Notes: generated from the sequence alone by a model not told the origin. A stretch of 64,000 bases of DNA from Lasioglossum baleicum (GCF_051020765.1 NC_134929.1:3994786-4058785); one strand, 5' to 3'. Positions 28,435 to 42,368 are shown, counted from the first letter of the stretch. A program made the numbers and translations.

Positions 28435-29306
28435 AACGACAAGCCCCACCCCGGACAACCCGGTACATGGCAATAGAGAAAGCCCCTCCAGCGCCAGCAC
28501 CAACCGCCAAGAGGGCCAGGCCCACCATAAGGTCCAACAAAGTGGTCGACCTAAACATTCAAATCGCCACGAGGAAACCGACGAGACCACGGCCGGTCAC
28601 AACCTCCCGCACCACAAGGACACCGCAGGAACCGAAGGGCGGTGAGACCACTAGACGAATGGGCACCACTGCCACGACCATACGACCCGTCACGTGGTAT
28701 AAACGGGACCCCCCCGAAACAGAGGTCGAGGTTATATGGCCACCCTTGACCATAGAACAACACCGAGCCAAACTGGGGGCCGGACCATTCCCGGGGCGCG
28801 GACACCCACCAGCACCGGCCAAATGGTGGGACAACATCATAAAGCCGCCAAGCCGAAAGCGAGGGGCCACACCAACCACGAGCACAGCAGAGCCGACAAC
28901 ACCCACGAAAAGGGAGAAAAAAGAGATCGAGATCATCACGATCGTCGACCCCCAAATCGACACCGTCACCGGGAACGACGCAGCCACTAGGACCACGACG
29001 GCAAACACGGCAGACGCGGGAAACGAGAAACCCGGTAATAACGGCCTACCGGCCAACCCCACGCAACTAGCCGCAGCAACAGCGCTACCCCCTGTGCCAT
29101 ATGTGGGAGAGGACACACCATGCCCCACCGCATGGTACACACTGCCGACCGGACGACTAGTCGAAGTGCCGTTGCGATACATAACCTCGAAGGCGAGAGA
29201 GTTCCGGCCGTCCAGCGGGAAGGAGCGCTGGATTCTATTTTTTAATAAAGACCAGACCCTACGCCGGTGTAAGTTAAGGAACGCTAACCCGCGCACGGAA
29301 GAGTAG
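28435..29306 (+). pseudogene. Gypsy pol tail fragment, first copy
   Basis: The last 290 codons of pol, corresponding to copy 1 from about 18778. It contains none of the enzymatic domains. Followed by a normal 3' UTR, polypurine tract (29672-29685) and a forward LTR. Confidence 0.9.
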
Positions 29307-29685
29307 AGGAACACGTATATGTATATATAGATTTTTTTTTTTCTCTTTTTTTTTTTTTTTGCCTCCTCCTCTTCATTGCACATTTTTTTTTTCTCTGCTT
29401 TTTCTTTTCTCTTCTCCCGGTCGATTACCGAGCGCCAAGCCGCGAAAAGATGTACATAGTTAGATATAAGCCGTCTCATTCATTGCGCCCAGGAGCACGG
29501 GATAAAATTTTTTTGTAAATACAGGATATAATTTTTATTACGCTTTCTATTACCGACACCGAGCGCCGAGTCGCAGAAGGGTTCTTTTGGTTGTAATTTG
29601 TGGTTACCAAGCGAAATAAAGGCATTGTGGCCACGTATACTCGCCAGGACCGATACTTTTTCGCCAACCCGAAGAAAGAGGGGGA

Positions 29686-30911
29686 TGTAACAGACCTGCA
29701 CCGAGCAGGCCTGTCACCAACGGTTCTTTTCGAATACAGCCCCAAAACAAGGGCGGACGCGACCGAAACGTACCGAAAACAGTACGAACCCTCTACCGCA
29801 CCACCAACCCTCACCACGATGTTAATAATATATAAGCCGCGACAAATAAGACAAATTACCGCATTCCGTCTAGAAGTATTCTAGACTCCACTCCTGTAGT
29901 CCTGCCTGAGACGAGCCGTCACAGCGATCACCAGGAAGCCGACACTTCTCCTGTCCAGGGTGAGTATCCTCACCGAAATCCATTTCGCCGAGCCGCCGAA
30001 ATACCCTCACCGAAATCCGTTTCACCGAGCCGTCGAAACATCCTCACCGAAATCCGTTTCGCCGAGCCGTCGAGACTCCCACACCACAAAACCCGTTTCG
30101 CCGAGCCGTCGAAACCTCCACACCAAAGTCCGTCTCGCCGAGCCGCCGGGACTCCCGCACCAAAAAGCCTGTTTCGCCGAGCCGTCGAAACCTCCACACC
30201 AAAGTCCGTCCCGCCGAGCCGTCACCAAAAGCCCGTTTCGCCGAGCCGTCGAAACCTCCGCACCAAAGTCCGTCCCGCCGAGCCGCCGAGGCTCCCACAC
30301 CGAAGTCCATTTCGCCGAGCCGCCGAGACTGTCCTTCCGACATCCGTTCGCCGAGCCGTCGAACTCCCCGCGCTGACCCTCACGCCGCCGAGCCGTCGAA
30401 AAATACACCGTCGCACCCTTCCGGTCCACCACTCCACTGAGTCATCCGCCGATTCCGCCGAGACACCGAAATATCCGACAACCACCGCCGGTCCCGCCGA
30501 ATCACCGAACGCCCCGCCGCTACCGCCGAAGCCACCGAGTTCCGATAAACCGTTCCGCTCCGCCGAACCACCGGAATTCGCGCCGCTAATGATCGTTCAC
30601 CGCCCGAATTATTCTACCGCGATGCCCGTCGTGCACCGCCCCGATTCACGCATGCACGCTGCTACCATGCAACCCCGTCGCACCTAATTAGCAGCGTTGT
30701 TTATACGTGTACACTCGTTTACAGTCTTTAAATATAGTTCGTCATTTAACGTAACTGTTGTTTCCGAATTCTTTCCGAACCTTCGCACCTCGTCTTCCCG
30801 CACCGGCCGACTCCCCTCGTCAGCTAACGAACCTTGGTCCGACGAGCTGTCCACACTGAGGGGTCAGCACCGCGACGATTCCGATTACCGCAGGAATCGA
30901 CAACCGTTACA
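29686..30911 (+). repeat. Gypsy LTR 4 (forward, 1226 bp, one repeat unit short)
   Basis: Lacks exactly 37 bp relative to the full LTR, one unit of the internal GCCGAGCCGTCGAAAC-type tandem array. It ends GTTACA and joins directly to pol at TGACCCAGG, without primer site, gag or RT. Confidence 0.93.
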
Positions 30912-33610
30912 TGACCCAGGGCCCCGAAGAACAGGAAAGGGTCATAGCCTACGCCAGCCACACGCTGAGCGCAACCGAGCGCAACTACAGCGCTACCGAA
31001 AAAGAATGCCTCGCAGTAATCTGGGGCATTCGAAAAATGAAGCCCTACCTGGAAGGCTATCGTTTTTCCGTCATCACCGACCATCAAGCACTGCGATGGC
31101 TCCGACAGATGGACAGCCCCACCGGCAGGCTCGCAAGATGGGCACTCGAGCTACAACAATACGATTTCGACATAAAATACCGACCGGGAAAGTTAAACCA
31201 GGTAGCAGACGCGCTGTCCAGAGGCGAAATCACTCCCGGCGTGAACGTGATCCAACCAAAACAACCAGCGGATTCATGGTACCAGAAGAAAGTCGATGCA
31301 GTCCAGACAAACCCCGCGTCCGCCCCGGAGTACCAAATACGCGAAGGGAAGCTATACCGCCATATATTGCACCAGCTAGATTACAACGAGCCCGAGCCGG
31401 GCGACGCTTGGAAAATCTGCGTGCCCAGCAACGAGCGAGAAGCGCTCCTCCGACAACATCATGACGACCCGACCGCCGGACACTTAGGAGTCGCCAAAAC
31501 AATCGTCCGACTCGCCCAGCGATTTTATTGGCCGGGAATGTTCCGCGAAACCGCCAGTTACGTTCGCAGCTGCGACAGCTGCCAACGTTACAAAACACCA
31601 CCGCAACTGCCACCAGGAAAACTCCACGCCAACCCAGGAACACAACCCTGGCACACCGTCTCCGTTGACCTAGTCGGACCACTACCACGGTCACGACGAG
31701 GTCATATCTGGCTACTCGTAGCACTAGACAAGTTCACCAAATGGGTCGAACTTACGCCCCTACGAAAGGCCACCAGCGCCGCCGTCGCCGCCGCCGTACA
31801 AAAGGAAATCATTCTACGTCACGGAGCACCGAACACCGTCATCTCCGACAACGGAAAACAATTCATCGGAGAACCATTTACCAGCCTACTCCGAGCAGCC
31901 GGTACCGAGCATCGACGGACGCCACCGTATTCGCCCCAATGCAATCCGGTCGAACGTGCAAACAAAGTGGTAAAAACCATGCTGGCCCAATACACCGGGG
32001 AGCACCACGACCGATGGGACGAGAAATTGGACGAGGTCCGATTCGCTATTAACACCGCATGGCACGAATCTACCGGCTACAGCCCGGCGTACCTCAACCA
32101 GGGCCGGGAACTGCGAGCCCCTGGACAACCTCCGACCGAGACCGGCCCCGACGTACCGCAACACCGATGGAAAAACCTCCGAGCAGCACAAGAACTGGCC
32201 AAGCTACATTTGGCCCAAGCATTCGGCCGACAGGCCAAATACTACAACCTGCGACACCGAGACTGGAGACCTGCAATCGGCGACCGAGTATGGAAAAGAG
32301 AGCACACGCTGTCCGATAAAGGGGCGGGCATTGCCGCGAAACTAGCTCCAAAATACAGCGGGCCTTACACGGTCGGCCGCATAATATCGCCGGTCATCGT
32401 AGATCTCCACAGCGACAACGGGAAATGGGCGCGACACATTCACGTCCACGATCTAAAACCAGATCAAGGAACGGACACGGAACCGAAAGAACCTGCGACC
32501 GAAATACGGAAACCAACCCTCCCGCCCATCCCGTCCGATCAAAACACAACGGCATCCTCAAACCCCGAACCACGCCGCCGCGGACGTCCTAGGAAAAATC
32601 CGAAACCGCTTATATGTTCACAGGTCAACATGGTAGATTTTTACGCCGGGCTAGAAGACCTCTTCGACGAGCCGTTGGAGAGGCCACCGACTCCAGCCAC
32701 GCCGGAGCACCTGGCAACGACCACCGCAGACACCGAAGAACGACAAGCCCCACCCCGGACAACCCGGTACATGGCAATAGAGAAAGCCCCTCCAGCGCCA
32801 GCACCAACCGCCAAGAGGGCCAGGCCCACCATAAGGTCCAACAAAGTGGTCGACCTAAACATTCAAATCGCCACGAGGAAACCGACGAGACCACGGCCGG
32901 TCACAACCTCCCGCACCACAAGGACACCGCAGGAACCGAAGGGCGGTGAGACCACTAGACGAATGGGCACCACTGCCACGACCATACGACCCGTCACGTG
33001 GTATAAACGGGACCCCCCCGAAACAGAGGTCGAGGTTATATGGCCACCCTTGACCATAGAACAACACCGAGCCAAACTGGGGGCCGGACCATTCCCGGGA
33101 CGCGGACACCCACCAGCACCGGCCAAATGGTGGGACAACATCATAAAGCCGCCAAGCCGAAAGCGAGGGGCCACACCAACCACGAGCACAGCAGAGCCGA
33201 CAACACCCACGAAAAGGGAGAAAAAAGAGATCGAGATCATCACGATCGTCGACCCCCAAATCGACACCGTCACCGGGAACGACGCAGCCACGAGGACCAC
33301 GACGGCAAACACGGCAGACGCGGGAAACGAGAAACCCGGTAATAACGGCCTACCGGCCAACCCCACGCAACTAGCCGCAGCAACAGCGCTACCCCCTGTG
33401 CCATATGTGGGAGAGGACACACCATGCCCCACCGCATGGTACACACTGCCGACCGGACGACTAGTCGAAGTGCCGTTGCGATACATAACCTCGAAGGCGA
33501 GGGAGTTCCGGCCGTCCAGCGGGAAGGAGCGCTGGATTCTATTTTTTAATAAAGACCAGACCCTACGCCGGTGTAAGTTAAGGAACGCTAACCCGCGCAC
33601 GGAAGAGTAG
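30911..33610 (+). pseudogene. Gypsy pol fragment: RNase H, integrase and tail (899 codons)
   Basis: Begins where LTR 4 meets pol at the position equal to 16951 of copy 1; the last A of the LTR plus TG of pol creates an ATG in the pol frame. The frame runs to the normal stop, with complete integrase (H2C2 with CDSC in place of CASC, D-D-E) and GPY/F. RT, protease and most of the first RNase H motif are missing. Confidence 0.9.
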
Positions 33611-33965
33611 AGGAACACGTATATGTATATATAGATAGAATTTTTTTTTTTCTTTGCCTCCTCCTCTTCATTGCACATTTTTTTTTCTCTGCTTTTTCTT
33701 TTCTCTTCTCCCGGTCGATTACCGAGCGCCAAGCCGCGAAAAGAGGTACATAGTTAGATATAAGCCGTCTCATTCATTGCGCCCAGGAGCACGGGATAAA
33801 ATTTTTTTGTAAATACAGGATATAATTTTTATTACGCTTTCTATTACCGACACCGAGCGCCGAGTCGCAGAAGGGTTCTTTTGGTTGTAATTTGTGGTTA
33901 CCAAGCGAAATAAAGGCATTGTGGCCACGTATACTCGCCAGGACCGATACTTTTTCGCCAACCCG

Positions 33966-34013
33966 ATTGGCAATGTCCTCGGGTCGCCAACCCGTTACAT
34001 CCCGACGTTACAA
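33966..34013. other. 48-nt filler junction, second copy
   Basis: Same as 20005-20052, at an offset of 13,961. Confidence 0.88.
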
Positions 34014-35242
34014 CGTCGCGGTGCTGACCCCTCAGTGTGGACAGCTCGTCGGACCAAGGTTCGTTAGCTGACGAGGGGAGTCGGCCGGTGCGGGAAGACG
34101 AGGTGCGAAGGTTCGGAAAGAATTCGGAAACAACAGTTACGTTAAATGACGAACTATATTTAAAGACTGTAAACGAGTGTACACGTATAAACAACGCTGC
34201 TAATTAGGTGCGACGGGGTTGCATGGTAGCAGCGTGCATGCGTGAATCGGGGCGGTGCACGACGGGCATCGCGGTAGAATAATTCGGGCGGTGAACGATC
34301 ATTAGCGGCGCGAATTCCGGTGGTTCGGCGGAGCGGAACGGTTTATCGGAACTCGGTGGCTTCGGCGGTAGCGGCGGGGCGTTCGGTGATTCGGCGGGAC
34401 CGGCGGTGGTTGTCGGATATTTCGGTGTCTCGGCGGAATCGGCGGGTGACTCAGTGGAGTGGTGGACCGGAAGGGTGCGACGGTGTAGTTTTCGACGGCT
34501 CGGCGGCCTGAAGGTCAGCGCGGGGAGTTCGACGGCTCGGCGAACGGATGTCGGAAGGACAGTCTCGGCGGCTCGGCGAAATGGACTTCGGTGTGGGAGC
34601 CTCGGCGGCTCGGCGGGACGGACTTTGGTGCGGAGGTTTCGACGGCTCGGCGAAACGGGCTTTTGGTGACGGCTCGGCGGGACGGACTTTGGTGTGGAGG
34701 TTTCGACGGCTCGGCGAAACAGGCTTTTTGGTGCGGGAGTCCCGGCGGCTCGGCGAGACGGACTTTGGTGTGGGGGTTTCGACGGCTCGGCGAAACGGGT
34801 TTTGTGGTGTGGGAGTCTCGACGGCTCGGCGAAACGGATTTCGGTGAGGATGTTTCGACGGCTCGGCGAAACGGATTTCGGTGGGGATGTTTCGACGGCT
34901 CGGTGAAACGGATTTCGGTGAGGGTATTTCGACGGCTCGGCGAAATGGATTTCGGTGAGGATACTCACCCTGGACAGGAGAAGTGTCGGCTTCCTGGTGA
35001 TCGCTGTGACGGCTCGTCTCAGGCAGGACTACAGGAGTGGAGTCTAGAATACTTCTAGACGGAATGCGGTAATTTGTCTTATTTGTCGCGGCTTATATAT
35101 TATTAACATCGTGGTGAGGGTTGGTGGTGCGGTAGAGGGTTCGTACTGTTTTCGGTACGTTTCGGTCGCGTCCGCCCTTGTTTTGGGGCTGTATTCGAAA
35201 AGAACCGTTGGTGACAGGCCTGCTCGGTGCAGGTCTGTTACA
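34014..35242 (-). repeat. Gypsy LTR 5 (reverse, clipped U5)
   Basis: Counterpart of LTR 1 in the second direct repeat. Confidence 0.93.
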
Positions 35243-35404
35243 TCCCCCTCTTTCTTCGGGTTGGCGAAAAAGTATCGGTCCTGGCGAGTATACGTGGCCA
35301 CAATGCCTTTATTTCGTTTGGTATCCACAAATTACAACCAAAAGAACCCTTCTGCGACTCGGCGCTCGGTGTCGGTAATAGAAATTGTCCCTGTTCGGGC
35401 GCCA
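35243..35404 (-). mobile_element. 162-bp mini internal region, second copy
   Basis: Same as 21282-21443, with one noticed substitution (GGTATCC for GGTAACC). Primer site at 35387-35404. Confidence 0.9.
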
Positions 35405-36667
35405 TGTAACGGTTGTCGATTCCTGCGGTAATCGGAATCGTCGCGGTGCTGACCCCTCAGTGTGGACAGCTCGTCGGACCAAGGTTCGTTAGCTGACGAG
35501 GGGAGTCGGCCGGTGCGGGAAGACGAGGTGCGAAGGTTCGGAAAGAATTCGGAAACAACAGTTACGTTAAATGACGAACTATATTTAAAGACTGTAAACG
35601 AGTGTACACGTATAAACAACGCTGCTAATTAGGTGCGACGTGGTTGCATGGTAGCAGCGTGCATGCGTGAATCGGGGCGGTGCACGACGGGCATCGCGGT
35701 AGAATAATTCGGGCGGTGAACGATCATTAGCGGCGCGAATTCCGGTGGTTCGGCGGAGCGGAACGGTTTATCGGAACTCGGTGGCTTCGGCGGTAGCGGC
35801 GGGGCGTTCGGTGATTCGGCGGGACCGGCGGTGGTTGTCGGATATTTCGGTGTCTCGGCGGAATCGGCGGATGACTCAGTGGAGTGGTGGACCGGAAGGG
35901 TGCGACGGTGTAGTTTTCGACGGCTCGGCGGCGTGAGGGTCAGCGCGGGGAGTTCGACGGCTCGGCGAACGGATGTCGGAAGGACAGTCTCGGCGGCTCG
36001 GCGAAATGGACTTCGGTGTGGGAGCCTCGGCGGCTCGGCGGGACGGACTTTGGTGCGGAGGTTTCGACGGCTCGGCGAAACGGGCTTTTGGTGACGGCTC
36101 GGCGGGACGGACTTTGGTGTGGAGGTTTCGACGGCTCGGCGAAACAGGCTTTTTGGTGCGGGAGTCCCGGCGGCTCGGCGAGACGGACTTTGGTGTGGAG
36201 GTTTCGACGGCTCGGCGAAACGGGTTTTGTGGTGTGGGAGTCTCGACGGCTCGGCGAAACGGATTTCGGTGAGGATGTTTCGACGGCTCGGCGAAACGGA
36301 TTTCGGTGAGGATGTTTCGACGGCTCGGTGAAACGGATTTCGGTGAGGGTATTTTGGCGGCTCGGCGAAATGGATTTCGGTGAGGATACTCACCCTGGAC
36401 AGGAGAAGTGTCGGCTTCCTGGTGATCGCTGTGACGGCTCGTCTCAGGCAGGACTACAGGAGTGGAGTCTAGAATACTTCTAGACGGAATGCGGTAATTT
36501 GTCTTATTTGTCGCGGCTTATATATTATTAACATCGTGGTGAGGGTTGGTGGTGCGGTAGAGGGTTCGTACTGTTTTCGGTACGTTTCGGTCGCGTCCGC
36601 CCTTGTTTTGGGGCTGTATTCGAAAAGAACCGTTGGTGACAGGCCTGCTCGGTGCAGGTCTGTTACA
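35405..36667 (-). repeat. Gypsy LTR 6 (reverse, full length)
   Basis: 1263 bp; counterpart of LTR 2. Confidence 0.95.
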
Positions 36668-37045
36668 TCCCCCTCTTTCTTCGGGTTGGCGAAAAAGTAT
36701 CGGTCCTGGCGAGTATACGTGGCCACAATGCCTTTATTTCGCTTGGTAACCACAAATTACAACCAAAAGAACCCTTCTGCGACTCGGCGCTCGGTGTCGG
36801 TAATAGAAAGCGTAATAAAAATTATATCCTGTATTTACAAAAAAATTTTATCCCGTGCTCCTGGGCGCAATGAATGAGACGGCTTATATCTAACTATGTA
36901 CATCTTTTCGCGGCTTGGCGCTCGGTAATCGACCGGGAGAAGAGAAAAGAAAAAGCAGAGAAAAAAAATGTGCAATGAAGAGGAGGAGGCAAAAAAAAAA
37001 AGAAAAAAAAAAAAATTCTATCTATATATATATATACGTGTTCCT

Positions 37046-39847
37046 CTACTCTTCCGTGCGCGGGTTAGCGTTCCTTAACTTACACCGGCGTAGGGTCTGG
37101 TCTTTATTAAAAAATAGAATCCAGCGCTCCTTCCCGCTGGACGGCCGGAACTCCCTCGCCTTCGAGGTTATGTATCGCAACGGCACTTCGACTAGTCGTC
37201 CGGTCGGCAGTGTGTACCATGCGGTGGGGCATGGTGTGTCCTCTCCCACATATGGCACAGGGGGTAGCGCTGTTGCTGCGGCTAGTTGCGTGGGGTTGGC
37301 CGGTAGGCCGTTATTACCGGGTTTCTCGTTTTCCGCGTCTGCCGTGTTTGCCGTCGTGGTCCTCGTGGCTGCGTCGTTCCCGGTGACGGTGTCGATTTGG
37401 GGGTCGACGATCGTGATGATCTCGATCTCTTTTTTCTCCCTTTTCGTGGGTGTTGTCGGCTCTGCTGTGCTCGTGGTTGGTGTGGCCCCTCGCTTTCGGC
37501 TTGGCGGCTTTATGATGTTGTCCCACCATTTGGCCGGTGCTGGTGGGTGTCCGCGCCCCGGGAATGGTCCGACTAGGTCAACGGAGACGGTGTGCCAGGG
37601 TTGTGTTCCTGGGTTGGCGTGGAGTTTTCCTGGTGGCAGTTGCGGTGGTGTTTTGTAACGTTGGCAGCTGGCGCAGCTGCGAACGTAACTGGCGGTTTCG
37701 CGGAACATTCCCGGCCAATAAAATCGCTGGGCGAGTCGGACGATTGTTTTGGCGACTCCTAAGTGTCCGGCGGTCGGGTCGTCATGATGTTGTCGGAGGA
37801 GCGCTTCTCGCTCGTTGCTGGGCACGCAGATTTTCCAAGCGTCGCCCGGCTCGGGCTCGTTGTAATCTAGCTGGTGCAATATATGGCGGTATAGCTTCCC
37901 TTCGCGTATTTGGTACTCCGGGACGGACGCGGGGTTTGTCTGGACTGCATCGACTTTCTTCTGGTACCATGAATCTGCTGGTTGTTTTGGTTGGATCACG
38001 TTCACGCCGGGAGTGATTTCGACTCTGGACAGCGCGTCTGCTACCTGGTTTAACTTTCCCGGTCGGTATTTTATGTCGAAATCGTATTGTTGTAGCTCGA
38101 GTGCCCATCTTGCGAGCCTGCCGGTGGGGCTGTCCATCTGTCGGAGCCATCGCAGTGCTTGATGGTCGGTGATGACGGAAAAACGATAGCCTTCCAGGTA
38201 GGGCTTCATTTTTCGAATGCCCCAGATTACTGCGAGGCATTCTTTTTCGGTAGCGCTGTAGTTGCGCTCGGTTGCGCTCAGCGTGTGGCTGGCGTAGGCT
38301 ATGACCCTTTCCTGTTCTTCGGGGCCCTGGGTCAGTACGACACCAAGGCCGTGGTCGCTGGCGTCTGTCTGGAGCGTGAACGGCTCGTTGAAGTCCGGAC
38401 AGGCGAGTATCGGGGCGGCGATTAGTTTGTCCTTCATGGTTTGGAAGGCGTGTTCTTCGGCTTCGGTCCATCTCCACTTGGCGTTCTTCCTGGTAAGTTG
38501 GGTTAATGGTTCCACGATCTCGGCGAAGTTCGGCACGAACCGCCGGTACCAGGATGCCATTCCGTGGAATCGGCGTACTTCTCGTATCGTTTTTGGCGCC
38601 GTGAGCCGTGCGATTGCGCTGGTCTTCTCGGGGTCAGTCCTAATACCTTGTTGGTCTACGACGTGGCCGAGATATCGGAGGCTATCTACGCAGAATCGGC
38701 ATTTTTCCGGGTTGAGACGTAGCCCGGCGGTGCGGAGCCGGCGGAAAACTTCTCGGAGATGCCTCTGGTGTTCCTCGAACGTTTTGCTTACAACGATAAT
38801 ATCATCGAGGTAGGCAAATGCAAACGGCTCGAGTTCGGGCCCGATGATCTGGTCGAGTAGGCGCTGGAAAGTGGCTGGCGCTGAATGTAATCCAAATGGC
38901 ATAACCGTAAATTGGAATAGTCCTTTACCGGGTACCGTAAAGGCGGTGAGCGGCCGGCTGGAGTTCTCTAATGGGATTTGCCAGTATCCGTTTTTGAGGT
39001 CTAAGGTGGTCAAGTACTTTGCGCCTCGCAACTTGTCGAGGGTAGCCTGTATTTGAGGTAATGGATAGGCGTCTTTCTCGGATCGATCGTTCAGTCTGCG
39101 GAAGTCGACGCAGAAGCGTGGCTTGCCGTCTTTCTTTCTGACTACGACGACTGGTGAACTCCACGGGCTGTCCGATGGTTCAATAATCCCCTCCTGTAGC
39201 ATCTTTTCCACTTCTTCGTTGATTACTGCCTGCATCGCTGGGTTTCTCGGGCGGTACCGTTGTTTGATAGGCGTGCCGTCGGTCAGTTTGATGCGGTGTT
39301 GAGTGAGCGTGGTGCGCCCTGGAACGGTCTCGAATAGTTTCATCTCCTGTTCTAAAAAAGATTCCAGTCGTTTTTGTTCGTCCTCTGGCGGTTTTCGGAG
39401 GCCTACCTGTAGGCACGGTTCGGCTAAGTAGTCGGCGGGCCAGGAAGCGACGTCAGGTGGTGGGGTTAAGGTGATCTGCAATCGTGCGATTGCTCGGATC
39501 CCCAACAAGACCGGCGGTCCCATCTTCGGCAGGATGGTGAATTCTTGTGTCTGCGTCTGCCCTCCTATACTGAACGGTAATGTGATCTTGCCGATCGGTA
39601 CTATATCGGAACCGTCGGCTAATCCGATGCGTCTGGCTGGTGTGAGTTCCGTGAACCCTCGCTGGTGTGCCCACTCCTGGACTTCCTCGTTGATGCAGGA
39701 CAATTGCGAGCCTGTGTCCAGTAGTGCCTCTACTTCTCGTCCCAGGAGTTGGATGCGTGTGAACGGGCGCGGGGTGTAGGTGATTATTGGGGCCGGCGGC
39801 TGCCCATCTGCGGCGTGCCCCTCGGTCCGTTTCCCGGTGGGTGACAC
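37046..39847 (-). pseudogene. Gypsy pol copy 3, same 1410-bp deletion as copy 2
   Basis: 933 codons; the microhomology join is at 37565-37571. Identical deletion endpoints show common descent with copy 2. Confidence 0.92.
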
Positions 39848-40845
39848 TCTCGGGTCAGTACCCCATCTCTACCACATCTTGAGCAAAATTTTCTATACTG
39901 GTTTCGACATTCGAAACGCTGATGTCCGCGTTGTTTACACCGCCAGCAGTGGGTGTCCACGTGATATGCGTTGGTCGGGATTGAGTTCACTTCGGCTCGA
40001 GGTGAACTGTCCTCGTTCCATTCGGTGCGATACGGGAGGTCGGGGTTCCGGAGGCCATCGGTTGTGACAGCTGCTGTCCGCGCGTAAGTGCGGCTGAGGC
40101 GATTTTTCCTATCGTTAGCTCTTTCGATACGCTGTACCTGTCTGAGTAGGTCGTCGGTACTCGAGATGGTGTCCGGGTTAATGATCGCCGCGTACTCCGG
40201 TAGCATGTTTTCGAAAATTAATTCGAGGCTTTCCTCGGGGGGAATCATTGCGCGTCGGGTCAGTGTATTTAGGGCGTTCATAAACGAGTTGAACGGTTCC
40301 CCGGGTCGTTGCATACGGTCGCGTTCTCGCTGTACCCGGGTACTGTTTGGGGAAAAGAATGCGATGAATTTGTCGGCGAACTCGGCCCAGTGCGAAATCT
40401 GTAGGCGTGCGTTTCGGTACCATAACTGGGCGTCCCCCCGTAGTAATTCGGGTAACCCCCTTAATAATTCGTTATCGGTAAATTGATACGAGGCTTGTAA
40501 CTCGGCGATTCGTTCTATGAACGCGTATGGGTCTTTTCCGTCGCTAGTGCATCCCCATTTCCTCATGCGGTCCAAATTTTTGCAAGGATCCCCGTGCATA
40601 GGGACGTTGGGGACGTGTAAGAGGGTGGTTTGACTGGTGGACGCGCCGAGTTGTATGTCGGCGGTGCTCTGGAGTGTCGGCGTCTTCGGCTCGGCCATGT
40701 CGGATGGATTAGTGGGTTGCTGGTTCGTAAAATCCTCCCACCTCTGTCGTAACTCTGGTGTCGTCCCGGTGACGGGTAAATTTCGTAGGCGTAGGTCGGC
40801 GATTAATCGTGCTCTCGTCTGGCGGAGGGTGTCTCTTGCCGGCAT
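39784..40845 (-). CDS. gag: Gypsy gag copy 3 (353 aa)
   Basis: Lacks three codons (EAR) in the capsid region, giving VQRERDRMQ for VQREREARDRMQ. The parent has the near-repeat CGCGAAGCACGCGAC, so slippage between repeats is the likely cause. The right-end gag (57053-58114) shares this deletion, whereas copies 1 and 2 do not. Confidence 0.9.
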   Translation of the reverse strand: MPARDTLRQTRARLIADLRLRNLPVTGTTPELRQRWEDFTNQQPTNPSDMAEPKTPTLQSTADIQLGASTSQTTLLHVPNVPMHGDPCKNLDRMRKWGCTSDGKDPYAFIERIAELQASYQFTDNELLRGLPELLRGDAQLWYRNARLQISHWAEFADKFIAFFSPNSTRVQRERDRMQRPGEPFNSFMNALNTLTRRAMIPPEESLELIFENMLPEYAAIINPDTISSTDDLLRQVQRIERANDRKNRLSRTYARTAAVTTDGLRNPDLPYRTEWNEDSSPRAEVNSIPTNAYHVDTHCWRCKQRGHQRFECRNQYRKFCSRCGRDGVLTRECHPPGNGPRGTPQMGSRRPQ

Positions 40846-41105
40846 TCCCTAAGATTTGAATCCGCGCGTGTATCGCCGTGTATACACGAGATGACGTGAA
40901 CGGCCTTGGTTGTGATCGGTTCGCCGTGGGCTCGTACTTTCGGTAGTCGGTTCCGGGGATGTTATGTATTTACTACGCGGCGGCCTAGTCTATTGTCGAT
41001 TGCGTGCGACGACGTGTTTGCCCGTTCAGTCTCTAATTCTCGGTCGACCGGGTAACTGTTGTTATTATCGCGGTTTCTTCGCACCAGGTCCCTGTTCGGG
41101 CGCCA

Positions 41106-42368
41106 TGTACCGGTTGTCGATTCCTGCGGTAATCGGAATCGTCGCGGTGCTGACCCCTCAGTGTGGACAGCTCGTCGGACCAAGGTTCGTTAGCTGACGA
41201 GGGGAGTCGGCCGGTGCGGGAAGACGAGGTGCGAAGGTTCGGAAAGAATTCGGAAACAACAGTTACGTTAAATGACGAACTATATTTAAAGACTGTAAAC
41301 GAGTGTACACGTATAAACAACGCTGCTAATTAGGTGCGACGGGGTTGCATGGTAGCAGCGTGCATGCGTGAATCGGGGCGGTGCACGACGGGCATCGCGG
41401 TAGAATAATTCGGGCGGTGAACGATCATTAGCGGCGCGAATTCCGGTGGTTCGGCGGAGCGGAACGGTTTATCGGAACTCGGTGGCTTCGGCGGTAGCGG
41501 CGGGGCGTTCGGTGATTCGGCGGGACCGGCGGTGGTTGTCGGATATTTCGGTGTCTCGGCGGAATCGGCGGGTGACTCAGTGGAGTGGTGGACCGGAAGG
41601 GTGCGACGGTGTAGTTTTCGACGGCTCGGCGGCGTGAAGGTCAGCGCGGGGAGTTCGACGGCTCGGCGAACGGATGTCGGAAGGACAGTCTCGGCGGCTC
41701 GGCGAAATGGACTTCGGTGTGGGAGCCTCGGCGGCTCGGCGGGACGGACTTTGGTGCGGAGGTTTCGACGGCTCGGCGAAACGGGCTTTTGGTGACGGCT
41801 CGGCGGGACGGACTTTGGTGTGGAGGTTTCGACGGCTCGGCGAAACAGGCTTTTTGGTGCGGGAGTCCCGGCGGCTCGGCGAGACGGACTTTGGTGTGGA
41901 GGTTTCGACGGCTCGGCGAAACGGGTTTTGTGGTGTGGGAGTCTCGACGGCTCGGCGAAACGGATTTCGGTGAGGATGTTTCGACGGCTCGGCGAAACGG
42001 ATTTCGGTGAAGATGTTTCGACGGCTCGGTGAAACGGATTTCGGTGAGGGTATTTCGGCGGCTCGGCGAAATGGATTTCGGTGAGGATACTCACCCTGGA
42101 CAGGAGAAGTGTCGGCTTCCTGGTGATCGCTGTGACGGCTCGTCTCAGGCAGGACTACAGGAGTGGAGTCTAGAATACTTCTAGACGGAATGCGGTAATT
42201 TGTCTTATTTGTCGCGGCTTATATATTATTAACATCGTGGTGAGGGTTGGTGGTGCGGTAGAGGGTTCGTACTGTTTTCGGTACGTTTCGGTCGCGTCCG
42301 CCCTTGTTTTGGGGCTGTATTCGAAAAGAACCGTTGGTGACAGGCCTGCTCGGTGCAGGTCTGTTACA
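41106..42368 (-). repeat. Gypsy LTR 7 (reverse, full length)
   Basis: 1263 bp with the TGTACCGG terminus, like LTR 3. Confidence 0.95.

Larger units (their letters stand above)
36668..41105 (-). mobile_element. Gypsy internal region copy 3 (between LTR 6 and LTR 7)
   Basis: Counterpart of copy 2, with the same pol deletion and primer site (41088-41105), plus a 9-bp gag deletion. Confidence 0.9.
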
